From: Mycolicibacterium bacteremicum
GTDB taxonomy: Bacteria > Actinomycetota > Actinomycetes > Mycobacteriales > Mycobacteriaceae
Assembly: GCF_943913955.1 (NCBI RefSeq)
Contig: NZ_CALUAE010000028.1
Coordinates: 1 to 64,000, forward strand
Direction: 5' to 3'
Length of the DNA: 64,000 bases
The notes beneath the pieces were generated by a model. That model ran no database searches, was not told the origin of the DNA, and saw nothing but the letters and a program-made list of their open reading frames with translations. The position numbers and the translations under genes are program-made. Below, piece after piece: positions 8,411 through 16,583 of the stretch (position 1 is its first letter; each line of letters starts with the position of its first letter).

Positions 8411-8426
8411 CTGAGAGCGCTCTCAG
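8411..8426. promoter_or_regulatory. Perfect 16-base palindrome, LacI-type operator candidate
   Basis: CTGAGAGCGCTCTCAG is a perfect palindrome centred on CG, the form typical of LacI-family operators. It sits between the divergent Bax-inhibitor gene (start 8320) and the crotonase gene (start 8515). No LacI-family gene lies in the window. Confidence 0.45.
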
Positions 8427-8514
8427 ATACCGGCCGTGAGCCCATTCCTGGGATGAAGCTGTGCAAACCCTACCCGTCGCACATCACGCGCAGACCACGA
8501 ACTAGATTGCATTC

Positions 8515-9549
8515 GTGGCAGAAAACGAGGACATCCTAGTAAGTGTCCGCAACGGTGTCGGCATCGTGACGTTGAACCGCCCGAAGGCGATCAACTCGCT
8601 CAATGACGTCATGGTCGCCGGCCTCCAGCGCGCGCTGACCGAATGGGAGAACGACGACGCCATCGCGACCGTGCTGCTGACCGGCGCCGGTGAACGCGGC
8701 CTGTGCGCGGGCGGCGACGTGGTCGCGCTCTATCACAGCGCCAAGGCCGACGGCTCCTATGCGCGCCAGTTCTGGTGGGGCGAATATCTGCTGAACGCGC
8801 ACATCGGCCGGTTCGCCAAGCCCTACGTCGCGCTGATGGACGGCATCGTGATGGGCGGCGGTGTCGGGGTCGCCGCACACGGCAACGTCCGCGTGGTCAC
8901 CGAGAAGACCAAGATGGGCATGCCCGAGGTGGGCATCGGTTTCATCCCCGACGTCGGCGGCACCTACCTGCTCTCCCGGGCACCGGGATCACTGGGACTG
9001 CACGCCGCGCTGACCGGTGCCCCGTTCTCCGGCGCGGACGCCATCGCCCTGGGCTTCGCCGACCATTTCGTCCCGCAGGCGCGCCTGCGGGACTTCGCCG
9101 AAGCGGTCGTCACCGACGGCCACGAGGACGCGCTCAAGAGCTACGCCGAGGAGCCCCCGGCCAGCGAGCTACTGGCCCAGCGGGATTGGATCGATGACTG
9201 TTATTCAGGCGACAGCGTCGCAGCGATCCTGGACGATCTGCGCGCCCACGCCGCGTCGGCCGCACATGACGCCGCCGAGCTGATCGCCACCCGCTCCCCG
9301 ATCGCGCTGGCCGTCACCCTGACCGCAGTGCGCCGCGCGGAGCATCTGCACACCCTGGAAGAAGTGCTGCAGCAGGAGTTCCGGGTGTCGGTGGCCTCGG
9401 CGAAATCGCACGATTTCGTCGAGGGCATCCGGGCCCAACTCGTCGACAAGGATCGCAACCCGCAGTGGTCCCCGGCAACGCTGGAGGCGGTCGACGACGC
9501 CGCCATCGACGCCTATTTCGCCTCCGCTGAACCCGATCTCACCTTCTGA
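8515..9549 (+). CDS. echA9: Enoyl-CoA hydratase/isomerase family protein, 3-hydroxyisobutyryl-CoA hydrolase-like (EchA9)
   Basis: Crotonase-fold enzyme of 344 residues. Oxyanion-hole segments are GLCAGGDV and MGGGVGVAAHG, and the acidic catalytic segment is MPEVGIGFIPDVGGTY. The length and the C-terminal extension (about 260-344) match the ECH_2 group, which includes 3-hydroxyisobutyryl-CoA hydrolases of valine breakdown, rather than classical hydratases of about 260 residues. Start is the GTG at 8515. The next gene follows after 13 bases, so it forms an operon with echA8, as in Rv1071c-Rv1070c. Confidence 0.88.
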   Translation: MAENEDILVSVRNGVGIVTLNRPKAINSLNDVMVAGLQRALTEWENDDAIATVLLTGAGERGLCAGGDVVALYHSAKADGSYARQFWWGEYLLNAHIGRFAKPYVALMDGIVMGGGVGVAAHGNVRVVTEKTKMGMPEVGIGFIPDVGGTYLLSRAPGSLGLHAALTGAPFSGADAIALGFADHFVPQARLRDFAEAVVTDGHEDALKSYAEEPPASELLAQRDWIDDCYSGDSVAAILDDLRAHAASAAHDAAELIATRSPIALAVTLTAVRRAEHLHTLEEVLQQEFRVSVASAKSHDFVEGIRAQLVDKDRNPQWSPATLEAVDDAAIDAYFASAEPDLTF

Positions 9550-9562
9550 CAAGGAGCAGCCA

Positions 9563-10336
9563 ATGAGCTTTGAGACCATCCTGGTGACCCGCGACGGCCG
9601 GGTCGCCACCATCACCCTGAACCGTCCCAAGGCGCTCAACGCGCTCAACAGTCAGGTGATGCACGAAGTCACCACCGCCGCAGCCGAACTCGACGACGAT
9701 CCGGGTATCGGCGCGATCATCCTGACCGGCAGCGAGAAGGCCTTCGCCGCCGGTGCCGATATCAAGGAGATGGCCGACCTGTCCTTCGCCGACGTGTTCG
9801 GCCAGGACTTCTTCGCGCTGTGGGGCAAGTTCGCCGCCACCCGCACCCCCACCATCGCCGCGGTCGCCGGCTACGCCCTGGGCGGCGGCTGCGAGCTGGC
9901 CATGATGTGCGATCTGCTGATCGCCGCCGACACCGCGAAATTCGGCCAACCCGAGATCAAACTCGGCGTGCTGCCCGGCATGGGCGGCAGCCAGCGGTTG
10001 ACCCGCGCGATCGGCAAGGCCAAGGCGATGGACCTGATCCTGACCGGGCGCACCATCGACGCCGCCGAGGCCGAACGCAGCGGCCTGGTGTCTCGCGTCG
10101 TGCCCGCCGACACCCTGCTCGACGAGGCCAACGCCACCGCCGCCACCATCGCGGGGATGTCGCGCTCGGCGGCCCGGATGGCCAAGGAGGCGGTCAACCG
10201 CTCCTTCGAGTCGACGCTGGCCGAGGGTCTGCTCTACGAACGACGGATCTTCCACTCGGCGTTCGCCACCGAAGACCAGAAGGAAGGTATGGCCGCGTTC
10301 ACCGAGAAGCGCGCGGCGAACTTCACCCATCGCTAA
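9563..10336 (+). CDS. echA8: Enoyl-CoA hydratase (EchA8)
   Basis: Hydrates trans-2-enoyl-CoA in beta-oxidation. At 257 residues it has the classical crotonase length. The two catalytic glutamates are visible as E111 (GGGCELAMM) and E131 (GQPEIKLG), and the oxyanion segment is FAAGADIKEM. The start ATG follows AAGGAG at 7 bases. It lies 13 bases after echA9 and 9 bases before the membrane hydrolase gene, so all three are probably one transcript. Confidence 0.95.
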   Translation: MSFETILVTRDGRVATITLNRPKALNALNSQVMHEVTTAAAELDDDPGIGAIILTGSEKAFAAGADIKEMADLSFADVFGQDFFALWGKFAATRTPTIAAVAGYALGGGCELAMMCDLLIAADTAKFGQPEIKLGVLPGMGGSQRLTRAIGKAKAMDLILTGRTIDAAEAERSGLVSRVVPADTLLDEANATAATIAGMSRSAARMAKEAVNRSFESTLAEGLLYERRIFHSAFATEDQKEGMAAFTEKRAANFTHR

Positions 10337-10345
10337 GGTCGAGCG

Positions 10346-12031
10346 GTGACCGCCACCGCCGAGCAGGACGTGACCGAAGCGCCACCCAAGCGCGCGTGGT
10401 GGATTCGGCACTACACCTTCACCGGCACCGCGGTCGGCCTGGTCTTCATCTGGCTGTCGCTGACCCCGTCGCTGCTGCCGCGCGGCCCGCTGTTCCAGGG
10501 CCTGGTCAGCGGCGCGGCGGGGGCGATCGGCTACAGCCTCGGCGTCTTTGCCGTGTGGCTGGTCCGCTACATGCGTTCCAAGGACACCAGTCCGGCACCG
10601 CCCAAGCGAGCGTGGCTGGTGCTCATCGCCGTCGGCGTCATCGGCCAGGTGGCGGCGATCGTCTACTTCCACGTCTGGCAGGACGATATCCGGGACCTGA
10701 TGGGCGTTCCGCGGCTCGGGTTCTGGGACCACCCGCTGACCGCAGTGCTGGCGATCGTGTTCCTCTTCCTGTTCGTCGAACTCGGTCAGCTGGTCGGCAC
10801 GTTGATCCGTTACCTGGTGCGCCAACTCGAGCGCATCGCACCGCCGCGGGTGTCCGGGGTGGTGGCCGTCGCGCTGGTGCTCGCACTGGCCATCGCGCTG
10901 CTCAACGGCATCGTGGTGCGGTTCGCGATGAGCACTATCAACAACACCTTCGAGACCGTGAACAACGAAGATGATCCCGACAACCCGGCTCCCACAACGG
11001 TTCTGCGCTCGGGCGGCCCGCAGTCGCTGGTGAGCTGGGAATCCCTGGGACACCAGGGCCGCAACTTCGTCGCCGGCGGCCCGTCGGTCGAGGAGCTCGC
11101 CGAGTTCAACGGATCCCCTGCCACCGAACCGATCCGCGCCTACGCCGGCCTGAACTCGGCCGACGGGATCCGGGCCACCGCCCGGCTGGCCGCCGAGGAA
11201 CTGCGCCGCACCGGCGGGCTGGACCGCGCCGTCATCGCGATCGCCACCACGACCGGCACCGGCTGGATCAACGAGGCCGAGGCCTCGACGCTGGAATACA
11301 TGTACAACGGCGACACCGCGATCGTGTCGATGCAGTACTCGTTCCTGCCCAGCTGGATCTCGTTCCTGGTGGACCAGGAGAACGCCCTGCAGGCCGGCCA
11401 GGCGTTGTTCGAGGCTGTCGACGCCATGGTGCGTGAGGTGCCCGAGGCCGAGCGCCCCAAGGTGGTGGTGTTCGGGGAGAGTCTCGGCTCGTTCGGCGGT
11501 GAGGCCCCGTTCCTGGCGCTGAACAACTTGATCGCTCGCACCGACGGCGCGTTGTTCTCCGGCCCGACGTTCAAGAACACCATCTGGAACACCCTCACCC
11601 ACGACCGTGATGCGGGATCGCCGCAGTGGCTGCCGATCTACGACAAGGGTGAGAATGTCCGCTTCTCGGCAAGGGCGGCACAGGATCTGGGCCGGCCCGA
11701 CGATCCGTGGGGCCGGCCGCGGGTGGTCTATCTGCAGCACGCCTCGGACCCGATCTCCTGGTGGAACCCCGATCTGCTGTTCGCCAAACCGGACTGGCTC
11801 AAGGAACCACGCGGATACGACGTCTCCCCGCGGATGGAGTGGATCCCGGTCGTCACCTTCCTGCAGGTGTCCGCCGATATGGCTGTGGCAGTGGATGTTC
11901 CCGACGGCCACGGCCACGTCTACGTCCGCGATGTCGCCAATGCCTGGGCGGCCATTTTGCAGCCACCGGGCTGGACACCCGACAAGACCGACAGGCTACG
12001 TCCGCTGCTGCGCTCAGACGAGAGCAGCTGA
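10346..12031 (+). CDS. Membrane alpha/beta hydrolase (Rv1069c-like, two-domain family)
   Basis: A 561-residue protein with an N-terminal membrane domain of about five hydrophobic segments (roughly residues 25-210) and a C-terminal alpha/beta-hydrolase domain (about 270-555). The nucleophile elbow is VFGESLGSFG, and the final part has PDGHGHVYV supplying a likely catalytic histidine. This architecture corresponds to the Pfam pair for N-terminal membrane and catalytic domains of an actinobacterial alpha/beta-hydrolase family of unknown substrate. Start is the GTG at 10346. Its 3' end overlaps the convergent rhodanese gene by 18 bases. Confidence 0.82.
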   Translation: MTATAEQDVTEAPPKRAWWIRHYTFTGTAVGLVFIWLSLTPSLLPRGPLFQGLVSGAAGAIGYSLGVFAVWLVRYMRSKDTSPAPPKRAWLVLIAVGVIGQVAAIVYFHVWQDDIRDLMGVPRLGFWDHPLTAVLAIVFLFLFVELGQLVGTLIRYLVRQLERIAPPRVSGVVAVALVLALAIALLNGIVVRFAMSTINNTFETVNNEDDPDNPAPTTVLRSGGPQSLVSWESLGHQGRNFVAGGPSVEELAEFNGSPATEPIRAYAGLNSADGIRATARLAAEELRRTGGLDRAVIAIATTTGTGWINEAEASTLEYMYNGDTAIVSMQYSFLPSWISFLVDQENALQAGQALFEAVDAMVREVPEAERPKVVVFGESLGSFGGEAPFLALNNLIARTDGALFSGPTFKNTIWNTLTHDRDAGSPQWLPIYDKGENVRFSARAAQDLGRPDDPWGRPRVVYLQHASDPISWWNPDLLFAKPDWLKEPRGYDVSPRMEWIPVVTFLQVSADMAVAVDVPDGHGHVYVRDVANAWAAILQPPGWTPDKTDRLRPLLRSDESS

Positions 12032-12406
12032 GCGCAGCTCGTCCGGCAGCGCGTGATAGCCGCCGATGACATCGGTGGCCCTGTGCAGACCCAGATCCTG
12101 CAGTGCGGCGGCGGCCAGACTGGAGGTGTACCCCTCCGAGCACAGCACGATCCACTCGACGTCATCGCCCACGGCTTCCGGGATGCGCGCGTCACTGGTG
12201 GGGTCGCACCGCCACTCCAGGTGGTTGCGTTCGATGACGAGGGCATTGGAAGCTGCAGCGACCTCGCCCTCCTCTGCCCGCTGCCAGGCCGGCCGGATGT
12301 CGACGAGCACCGCCCCGCGGCGCAGCGCAGCAGGCACCTCGGCTGCCTCGATCCGCTGCAGCCGGGCCCGGGCGGCATCGAGCAGCGCGTCGATGCGACT
12401 GGTCAT
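12014..12406 (-). CDS. Rhodanese-like domain protein (Rv1066-like)
   Basis: Single rhodanese domain of 130 residues. The active-site loop is CSEGYTS with C89, able to carry a persulfide, and VLVDIRPAWQR is the conserved N-terminal rhodanese strand. It could transfer sulfane sulfur to thiols or proteins. It starts 4 bases after the stop of the cysteine dioxygenase gene, so the two are co-transcribed and probably act together in sulfur handling. The partner acceptor is not visible. Confidence 0.88.
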   Translation of the reverse strand: MTSRIDALLDAARARLQRIEAAEVPAALRRGAVLVDIRPAWQRAEEGEVAAASNALVIERNHLEWRCDPTSDARIPEAVGDDVEWIVLCSEGYTSSLAAAALQDLGLHRATDVIGGYHALPDELRSAALV

Positions 12407-12410
12407 GTGC

Positions 12411-12959
12411 CTATCCTTCCGGCGCGTCGGTGAGTTCGGTGCGGTTGCGGCGCAGCGTGTTCCGCTCGGTGACCGAATAGTAGGACATCGCGGTCAGCGG
12501 CGGCGAGTACGCGTGCACGCTCAACGTCGGCGAGGACGGCACCGCGACCCCGCCCACCGACACCGACTCGCGGGCCCAGACCACATCGTGCACCCAGCCC
12601 AGGGGGAACGCGGCCTGATCACCGGCGACCAGCCTGCGATCCCGCAGATCGCTGCCGTCCCAGCGGGTTTCCCGCAGGGCCCCGGACACCACCGTCAACG
12701 CGCCGAGCGAGCCGCCGTGATCGTGGAGTTCGGTCGATTTGTCGGGCACCCAGCTGATCAGCCAGATGTCGAGTTCGTCGTCACCGTAGAGGCGGTTGTA
12801 CCAGCGCTCGTCGGGCGAGCTCAGGGCGCCGTCCAGCAGTCGGTCGTAGCGACCGGAGAGCACGTCGTCTGCGCACCGGTCGGTGGCGGCCAGCAGGTCG
12901 GGGAGGCGCAGCCGGGTGGGGGCCGAGACAGCGGGCGGGGTCAGGACAGGGGCAACCAT
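12411..12959 (-). CDS. Cysteine dioxygenase-like cupin (Rv1065-like)
   Basis: Non-heme iron cupin of 182 residues that resembles bacterial cysteine dioxygenases, which oxidise cysteine to cysteine sulfinate. The metal-binding histidines appear as H79 and H81 (ELHDHGG) and H124 (GWVHDV). A C-terminal HAYSPPLTAMSYY segment carries the substrate-pocket tyrosines typical of the family. It is the first gene of a two-gene operon with the rhodanese. Thiol substrates other than cysteine, such as 3-mercaptopropionate, cannot be excluded. Confidence 0.85.
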   Translation of the reverse strand: MVAPVLTPPAVSAPTRLRLPDLLAATDRCADDVLSGRYDRLLDGALSSPDERWYNRLYGDDELDIWLISWVPDKSTELHDHGGSLGALTVVSGALRETRWDGSDLRDRRLVAGDQAAFPLGWVHDVVWARESVSVGGVAVPSSPTLSVHAYSPPLTAMSYYSVTERNTLRRNRTELTDAPEG

Positions 12960-13077
12960 GGAAATGGGTCTCCAGAGACGAGAGGAACGAACAGGTCGGC
13001 ACGCTCAGTGAGCGCGACAACAGCGCAGAAACGCGGTCCCCTCCGTCATGGCGGCCAGTGTTGCATAGATTGGCCTC

Positions 13078-13500
13078 ATGCGCCGCTACCTCGTTGCCAG
13101 CCTCGCTGCAGCCGCCGCCGTCCTGCTGGGCGGGTGCGGATCCGATGCCGAGGAGCCGGCGAGCACACCGTCGGCATCCGCCACGTCCACCACCGAGGCG
13201 CCGCGGCTGCCCGCCGAAGCCGCCGCCGACGGCGCGGTACGGGTGTCCCCCGATGGGGTGACAACGGTCGTCGACGTTCCGGCCGAGGCCACCGAATCGG
13301 GCTATGGCCAGGCCTGTCTGGCCGCGAAGCGCTGGTTCGACGAGCACCGGGAGCCGGTCGAGACCTACCTGAAGACGATCCAGACCGCGGGTGTCGTCGG
13401 GCCTGCCACGTTCGGCTCCGGCTGGGCCGATCTGACCCCCGGACGGCAGGCCGGGGCGATCATGGCCGCCAACGCCGCGTCCCGCGGCGAGTGCGGCTGA
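13078..13500 (+). CDS. lpqV: Lipoprotein (LpqV-like)
   Basis: Secreted lipoprotein of 140 residues. The signal peptide ends in the lipobox LLGGC with C20 as the lipidated residue. A Ser/Thr/Ala-rich linker (about 25-55) follows, then a small globular part containing two further cysteines (QACLAAKRWF and the C-terminal GECG) that could form a disulfide. Synteny between the Rv1065-like gene and a patatin gene matches lpqV (Rv1064c). Function unknown. Confidence 0.82.
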   Translation: MRRYLVASLAAAAAVLLGGCGSDAEEPASTPSASATSTTEAPRLPAEAAADGAVRVSPDGVTTVVDVPAEATESGYGQACLAAKRWFDEHREPVETYLKTIQTAGVVGPATFGSGWADLTPGRQAGAIMAANAASRGECG

Positions 13501-13652
13501 GGGTTCTGATCACGCCGAGTCGAATGGCCGGCGCGGTGGGTCCGGGCCGGCGAGCCCGTCCCGGATGGTCGGGCGGCTCACCCGGCGCGGCCCGCTGATC
13601 GCGATCGTCACCGACGTGTCGATCCCGACTGCCGGTGCACCAGAATGGGGCC

Positions 13653-14603
13653 ATGCGGATCGCGTTGGCGCTGGGCAGCGGTGGTGCGCGCGGCTACGCG
13701 CACATCGGGGTCATCAACGAACTCCAGGAACGCGGTTACGAGATCGTCGGCGTCGCCGGATCATCGATGGGCGCCCTGGTCGGCGGGCTGCACGCGGCGG
13801 GCAAACTCGACGAGTTCGCCCGCTGGGCCGGGTCTTTGACCCAACGGGCGGTGCTGCGACTGCTGGACCCCTCGCTCAGCTCACCGGGTGTGCTGCGGGC
13901 CGAGAAAATCCTGGACGCGGTGCGCGACATCCTCGGGGACGTGACGATCGAAGCGTTGCCAATCCCCTACACCTCGGTGGCCACCGATCTGATCACCGGG
14001 AAATCGGTGTGGTTACAGCGCGGTCCGCTCGACGACGCGATCCGCGCCTCGATCGCGATCCCGGGCATCTTCACCCCGCACGTGCTCGACGGACGACTGC
14101 TGGCCGACGGTGGCATCCTCGACCCGCTGCCGATGGCCCCCATCTCGGCCGTCAACGCCGACCTGACCATCGCCGTCAGCCTGTCCGGCGGGGATCCCGC
14201 CGCGCGGATCACCGAGCCGCAACCACGGGTGACGACCGAGTTCCTGGGCCGGATGTGGCGTAGCACCACGGCGTTGCTCGATACGTCGACTGCGCAGCGG
14301 ATGATGGACACCCCGGCCGCGAAATCCGTGCTGAGCCGGTTCAGCAGCGCATTGGACGACGCGCCCGAGGAGCCCGCCGACGGTATCCCGGAACTGCCGC
14401 GGCTGGGCAGCTTCGAGATCATGAACCGCACCATCGACATCGCCCAGTCCGCCTTGGCCCGGCACACCTTGGCGACCTACCCGCCGGGCCTGCTGATCGA
14501 GGTGCCGCGCAACGCCTGTCGCAGCCTGGAATACCACCGCGCCGAGGAGGTCATCGAGATCGGCCAGGAACTGGCCGCCGCCGCACTGGACGCGGTGGAC
14601 TAG
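13653..14603 (+). CDS. Patatin-like phospholipase (Rv1063c-like)
   Basis: Lipid acyl hydrolase of 316 residues with a Ser-Asp dyad. The oxyanion motif is GSGGARGYAHIG at the N-terminus, the nucleophile is in GSSMG (about S38), and the Asp is in LADGGILDPLPM. This is the RssA-like bacterial patatin group. The ATG at 13653 is taken as the start because it opens directly into the conserved MRIALALGSGG strand; an in-frame GTG six codons upstream lacks a ribosome site. Its stop overlaps the next, convergent patatin gene. Confidence 0.9.
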   Translation: MRIALALGSGGARGYAHIGVINELQERGYEIVGVAGSSMGALVGGLHAAGKLDEFARWAGSLTQRAVLRLLDPSLSSPGVLRAEKILDAVRDILGDVTIEALPIPYTSVATDLITGKSVWLQRGPLDDAIRASIAIPGIFTPHVLDGRLLADGGILDPLPMAPISAVNADLTIAVSLSGGDPAARITEPQPRVTTEFLGRMWRSTTALLDTSTAQRMMDTPAAKSVLSRFSSALDDAPEEPADGIPELPRLGSFEIMNRTIDIAQSALARHTLATYPPGLLIEVPRNACRSLEYHRAEEVIEIGQELAAAALDAVD

Positions 14604-15448
14604 CCGGCCAGGAACCGCCCTATCGCGGCGGCCACCCGTCGGCCCTGCTCGCAGCCGGCGATCGCCGACGGCCCGCGGCACCCGGGATCGAGCGGGTTTG
14701 CCCCGAAGGCCGCCAGCGCGGCGTCGTCGGCGAACACCGCGAAGGACGTTCCGCCCCACGCCTGGATCTCGGCGGCCGCACCGTCGCCGAAGGGGGACGG
14801 GGCGTCATCGGCGGCGGGCACCAGCACCACCGCGGTGTCGCAGTCCGCGACCACCGGCATGTGCACCGAGCTGGCCACACCCCCGTCGATGTACCGGGTC
14901 CCGCCGATGGTCACCGGTGGCCACGCCGCGGGTACCGCGCAGCTGGCGGCGACGGCGTCGACCAACCCGGCACCCGAATCCCGGGTGAACACGGTGAGCG
15001 CGCCGGTCGCGGTGTCGATCGCGGTGACCCGCAGATCACGCTGCGGCCAGTCGTGCGACGGCAGCCGGTGCTCGATCACGGCACGACGCACCGACTCGGG
15101 CACGGTGTCGGCGGCCAGCGCAATCTCCCCGATGCGCCGCATCCGGTCGGCGGTATCGGTATCGGCGAGCGCGTCGAGGAACACCGCCGTGATGTCATCG
15201 ATGCCGACGCCCGGATCGATCTCGTGGGTGTCGGCGGACAGTTGACGTTCGTAGAGCCGCCGGATCGACGTGCCGCCGGCGATCTGCGCGGCCACGGCCG
15301 AGCCCGCCGACGTCCCCAGCAGCACATCGGCATTCAGCAGTGCGGCCGCGGTGTCCGGCGCCTCCTCGGCGATGCCGGCCAGCACACCGGTCTCCCAGGC
15401 GATGCCGGCCAACCCGCCGCCGGCCAGCACCAGGGCGCGCCGGGTCAT
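14600..15448 (-). CDS. Patatin-like phospholipase (Rv1062-like)
   Basis: Second patatin-fold hydrolase, 282 residues, convergent with the first (4-base overlap) and only distantly similar to it. Motifs are LAGGGLAGIAWE (oxyanion), GTSAGS (nucleophile serine) and YIDGGVASSVHM (catalytic Asp). The start overlaps the stop of the upstream reductase gene by 4 bases (ATGA), so the pair is translationally coupled. It may act on membrane or storage lipid; no signal peptide is seen. Confidence 0.88.
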   Translation of the reverse strand: MTRRALVLAGGGLAGIAWETGVLAGIAEEAPDTAAALLNADVLLGTSAGSAVAAQIAGGTSIRRLYERQLSADTHEIDPGVGIDDITAVFLDALADTDTADRMRRIGEIALAADTVPESVRRAVIEHRLPSHDWPQRDLRVTAIDTATGALTVFTRDSGAGLVDAVAASCAVPAAWPPVTIGGTRYIDGGVASSVHMPVVADCDTAVVLVPAADDAPSPFGDGAAAEIQAWGGTSFAVFADDAALAAFGANPLDPGCRGPSAIAGCEQGRRVAAAIGRFLAG

Positions 15449-16500
15449 CCGCGCTGCAACCCCGGTGCGGCCTTGGCGCCGAGCAGCGGCAGATCCAGGT
15501 AGGTGGCCACTCCCGGCGGTGCCGCGCAGACCGCGGGAATCGAGTTCACACAGTGCGCGGCAGTCGCGACGACACCCGGCTCGGGGCCCTCCTCGCCGAC
15601 CTCGCCCTGAAAGCCGGTGATGACGACCGTGAAATCCGGATTACCGCGCACCTGCATCTCATAGCGCTGCCCCCCGGGACCGAAATCCCATGGCGGATCG
15701 AGGTTTTCCTCACCCATCAGCCAGTTGACGGTCACCCGCACCACGACCTCGCCGCCGACGAGCGCCTCCCAGTGGAACTTTCGACCGGCCACCTGCCCGG
15801 GTTCGATCGTGCCGATCGGGGATTCGATCGGCGCCGTGGCGACCGCGATCTCCTGCCGGGCGGTGATCTTCGGGTCGGCGGCGAACCCGAAGGCGTCGAC
15901 ACACATCTTCACCGCCTGGATGAAGCCGTTGTCCAGCAGCTTCTGCATCGGACCAGACAGCGCCTTGTCCGGGGTCTCTCCGAAGCCCATCACGTGGCGC
16001 ACCACATCGGGTGCGTCATAGGTGCGCAGATCCGAGAACTCCTCCGCCCGGACGAACGTGACACCGGTCGACATCGCCGAGAACAGGATGGGGAACTTCT
16101 CGCTGATGCCACCCGGCGCGATTCCGGTGCCGTGCAATGTCGCGTTACCCGCCAGGCCCGCCTCCCGCATCGGGGCAGCTTGCTTCTCGCCGGGGTAGAT
16201 CCAGCCCACCGGGGTGACGACGTTCTTGCCCGACCGCAGCAGGGCGGCCACCTCGTCGGGGTTGGGCAGCAGGGGCGCATAGATGACCGCGTCGGCGTCC
16301 AGTGCCAGGATCTCCTCGACACTGCTGGTGGCGAGCACGCCGATCGGATCCCCGCCGATCAGTTCGCCGACATCGCGGCCGTTCTTTGCCGCCGAGTGCA
16401 CCCAGCAGCCGACCAGCTCGAGATCCGGATGTTCGAGCACCCCCTTGATGGCGGCCGTCCCGACCCCACCGGTGGCCCACTGCACGACCCGCAACACCAT
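15445..16500 (-). CDS. NAD(P)-binding dihydrodipicolinate-reductase-like protein (Rv1059-like)
   Basis: Soluble Rossmann-fold protein of 351 residues with the nucleotide-binding N-terminus VVQWATGGVGTAAIKG and a central VGWIYPGEK segment, as in the large actinobacterial family related to 2,4-diaminopentanoate and DapB-type dehydrogenases. Reaction unknown. The frame is open to 16572, but the ATG at 16500 is preferred: GGAAGG lies about 7 bases upstream and the conserved strand starts right there. A KstR-type operator sits 21 bases upstream, which suggests control with sterol catabolism. It is coupled to the patatin gene downstream. Confidence 0.8.
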   Translation of the reverse strand: MVLRVVQWATGGVGTAAIKGVLEHPDLELVGCWVHSAAKNGRDVGELIGGDPIGVLATSSVEEILALDADAVIYAPLLPNPDEVAALLRSGKNVVTPVGWIYPGEKQAAPMREAGLAGNATLHGTGIAPGGISEKFPILFSAMSTGVTFVRAEEFSDLRTYDAPDVVRHVMGFGETPDKALSGPMQKLLDNGFIQAVKMCVDAFGFAADPKITARQEIAVATAPIESPIGTIEPGQVAGRKFHWEALVGGEVVVRVTVNWLMGEENLDPPWDFGPGGQRYEMQVRGNPDFTVVITGFQGEVGEEGPEPGVVATAAHCVNSIPAVCAAPPGVATYLDLPLLGAKAAPGLQRG

Positions 16501-16521
16501 CGTCATCCCTTCCGGTAAAAC

Positions 16522-16535
16522 TAGAACACGTTCTA
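16522..16535. promoter_or_regulatory. KstR-type operator
   Basis: TAGAACACGTTCTA is a perfect 14-base palindrome and matches the published KstR consensus pattern (TnnAACnnGTTnnA with TAGAAC/GTTCTA arms). It lies between the divergent Rv1059-like gene (start 16500) and the EmbR-like gene (start 16584), close enough to either start to repress it. Confidence 0.75.
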
Positions 16536-16583
16536 TCACCATCGCGGGCGGACCGAGGGTGCATCCGGGCACAATCGTCGATC

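Noticed and set aside
9539..11917. 792-codon open frame antisense to echA8 and the membrane hydrolase
   Set aside because: Composition is that of a codon-position shadow, and the sense genes have clear catalytic motifs and ribosome sites.
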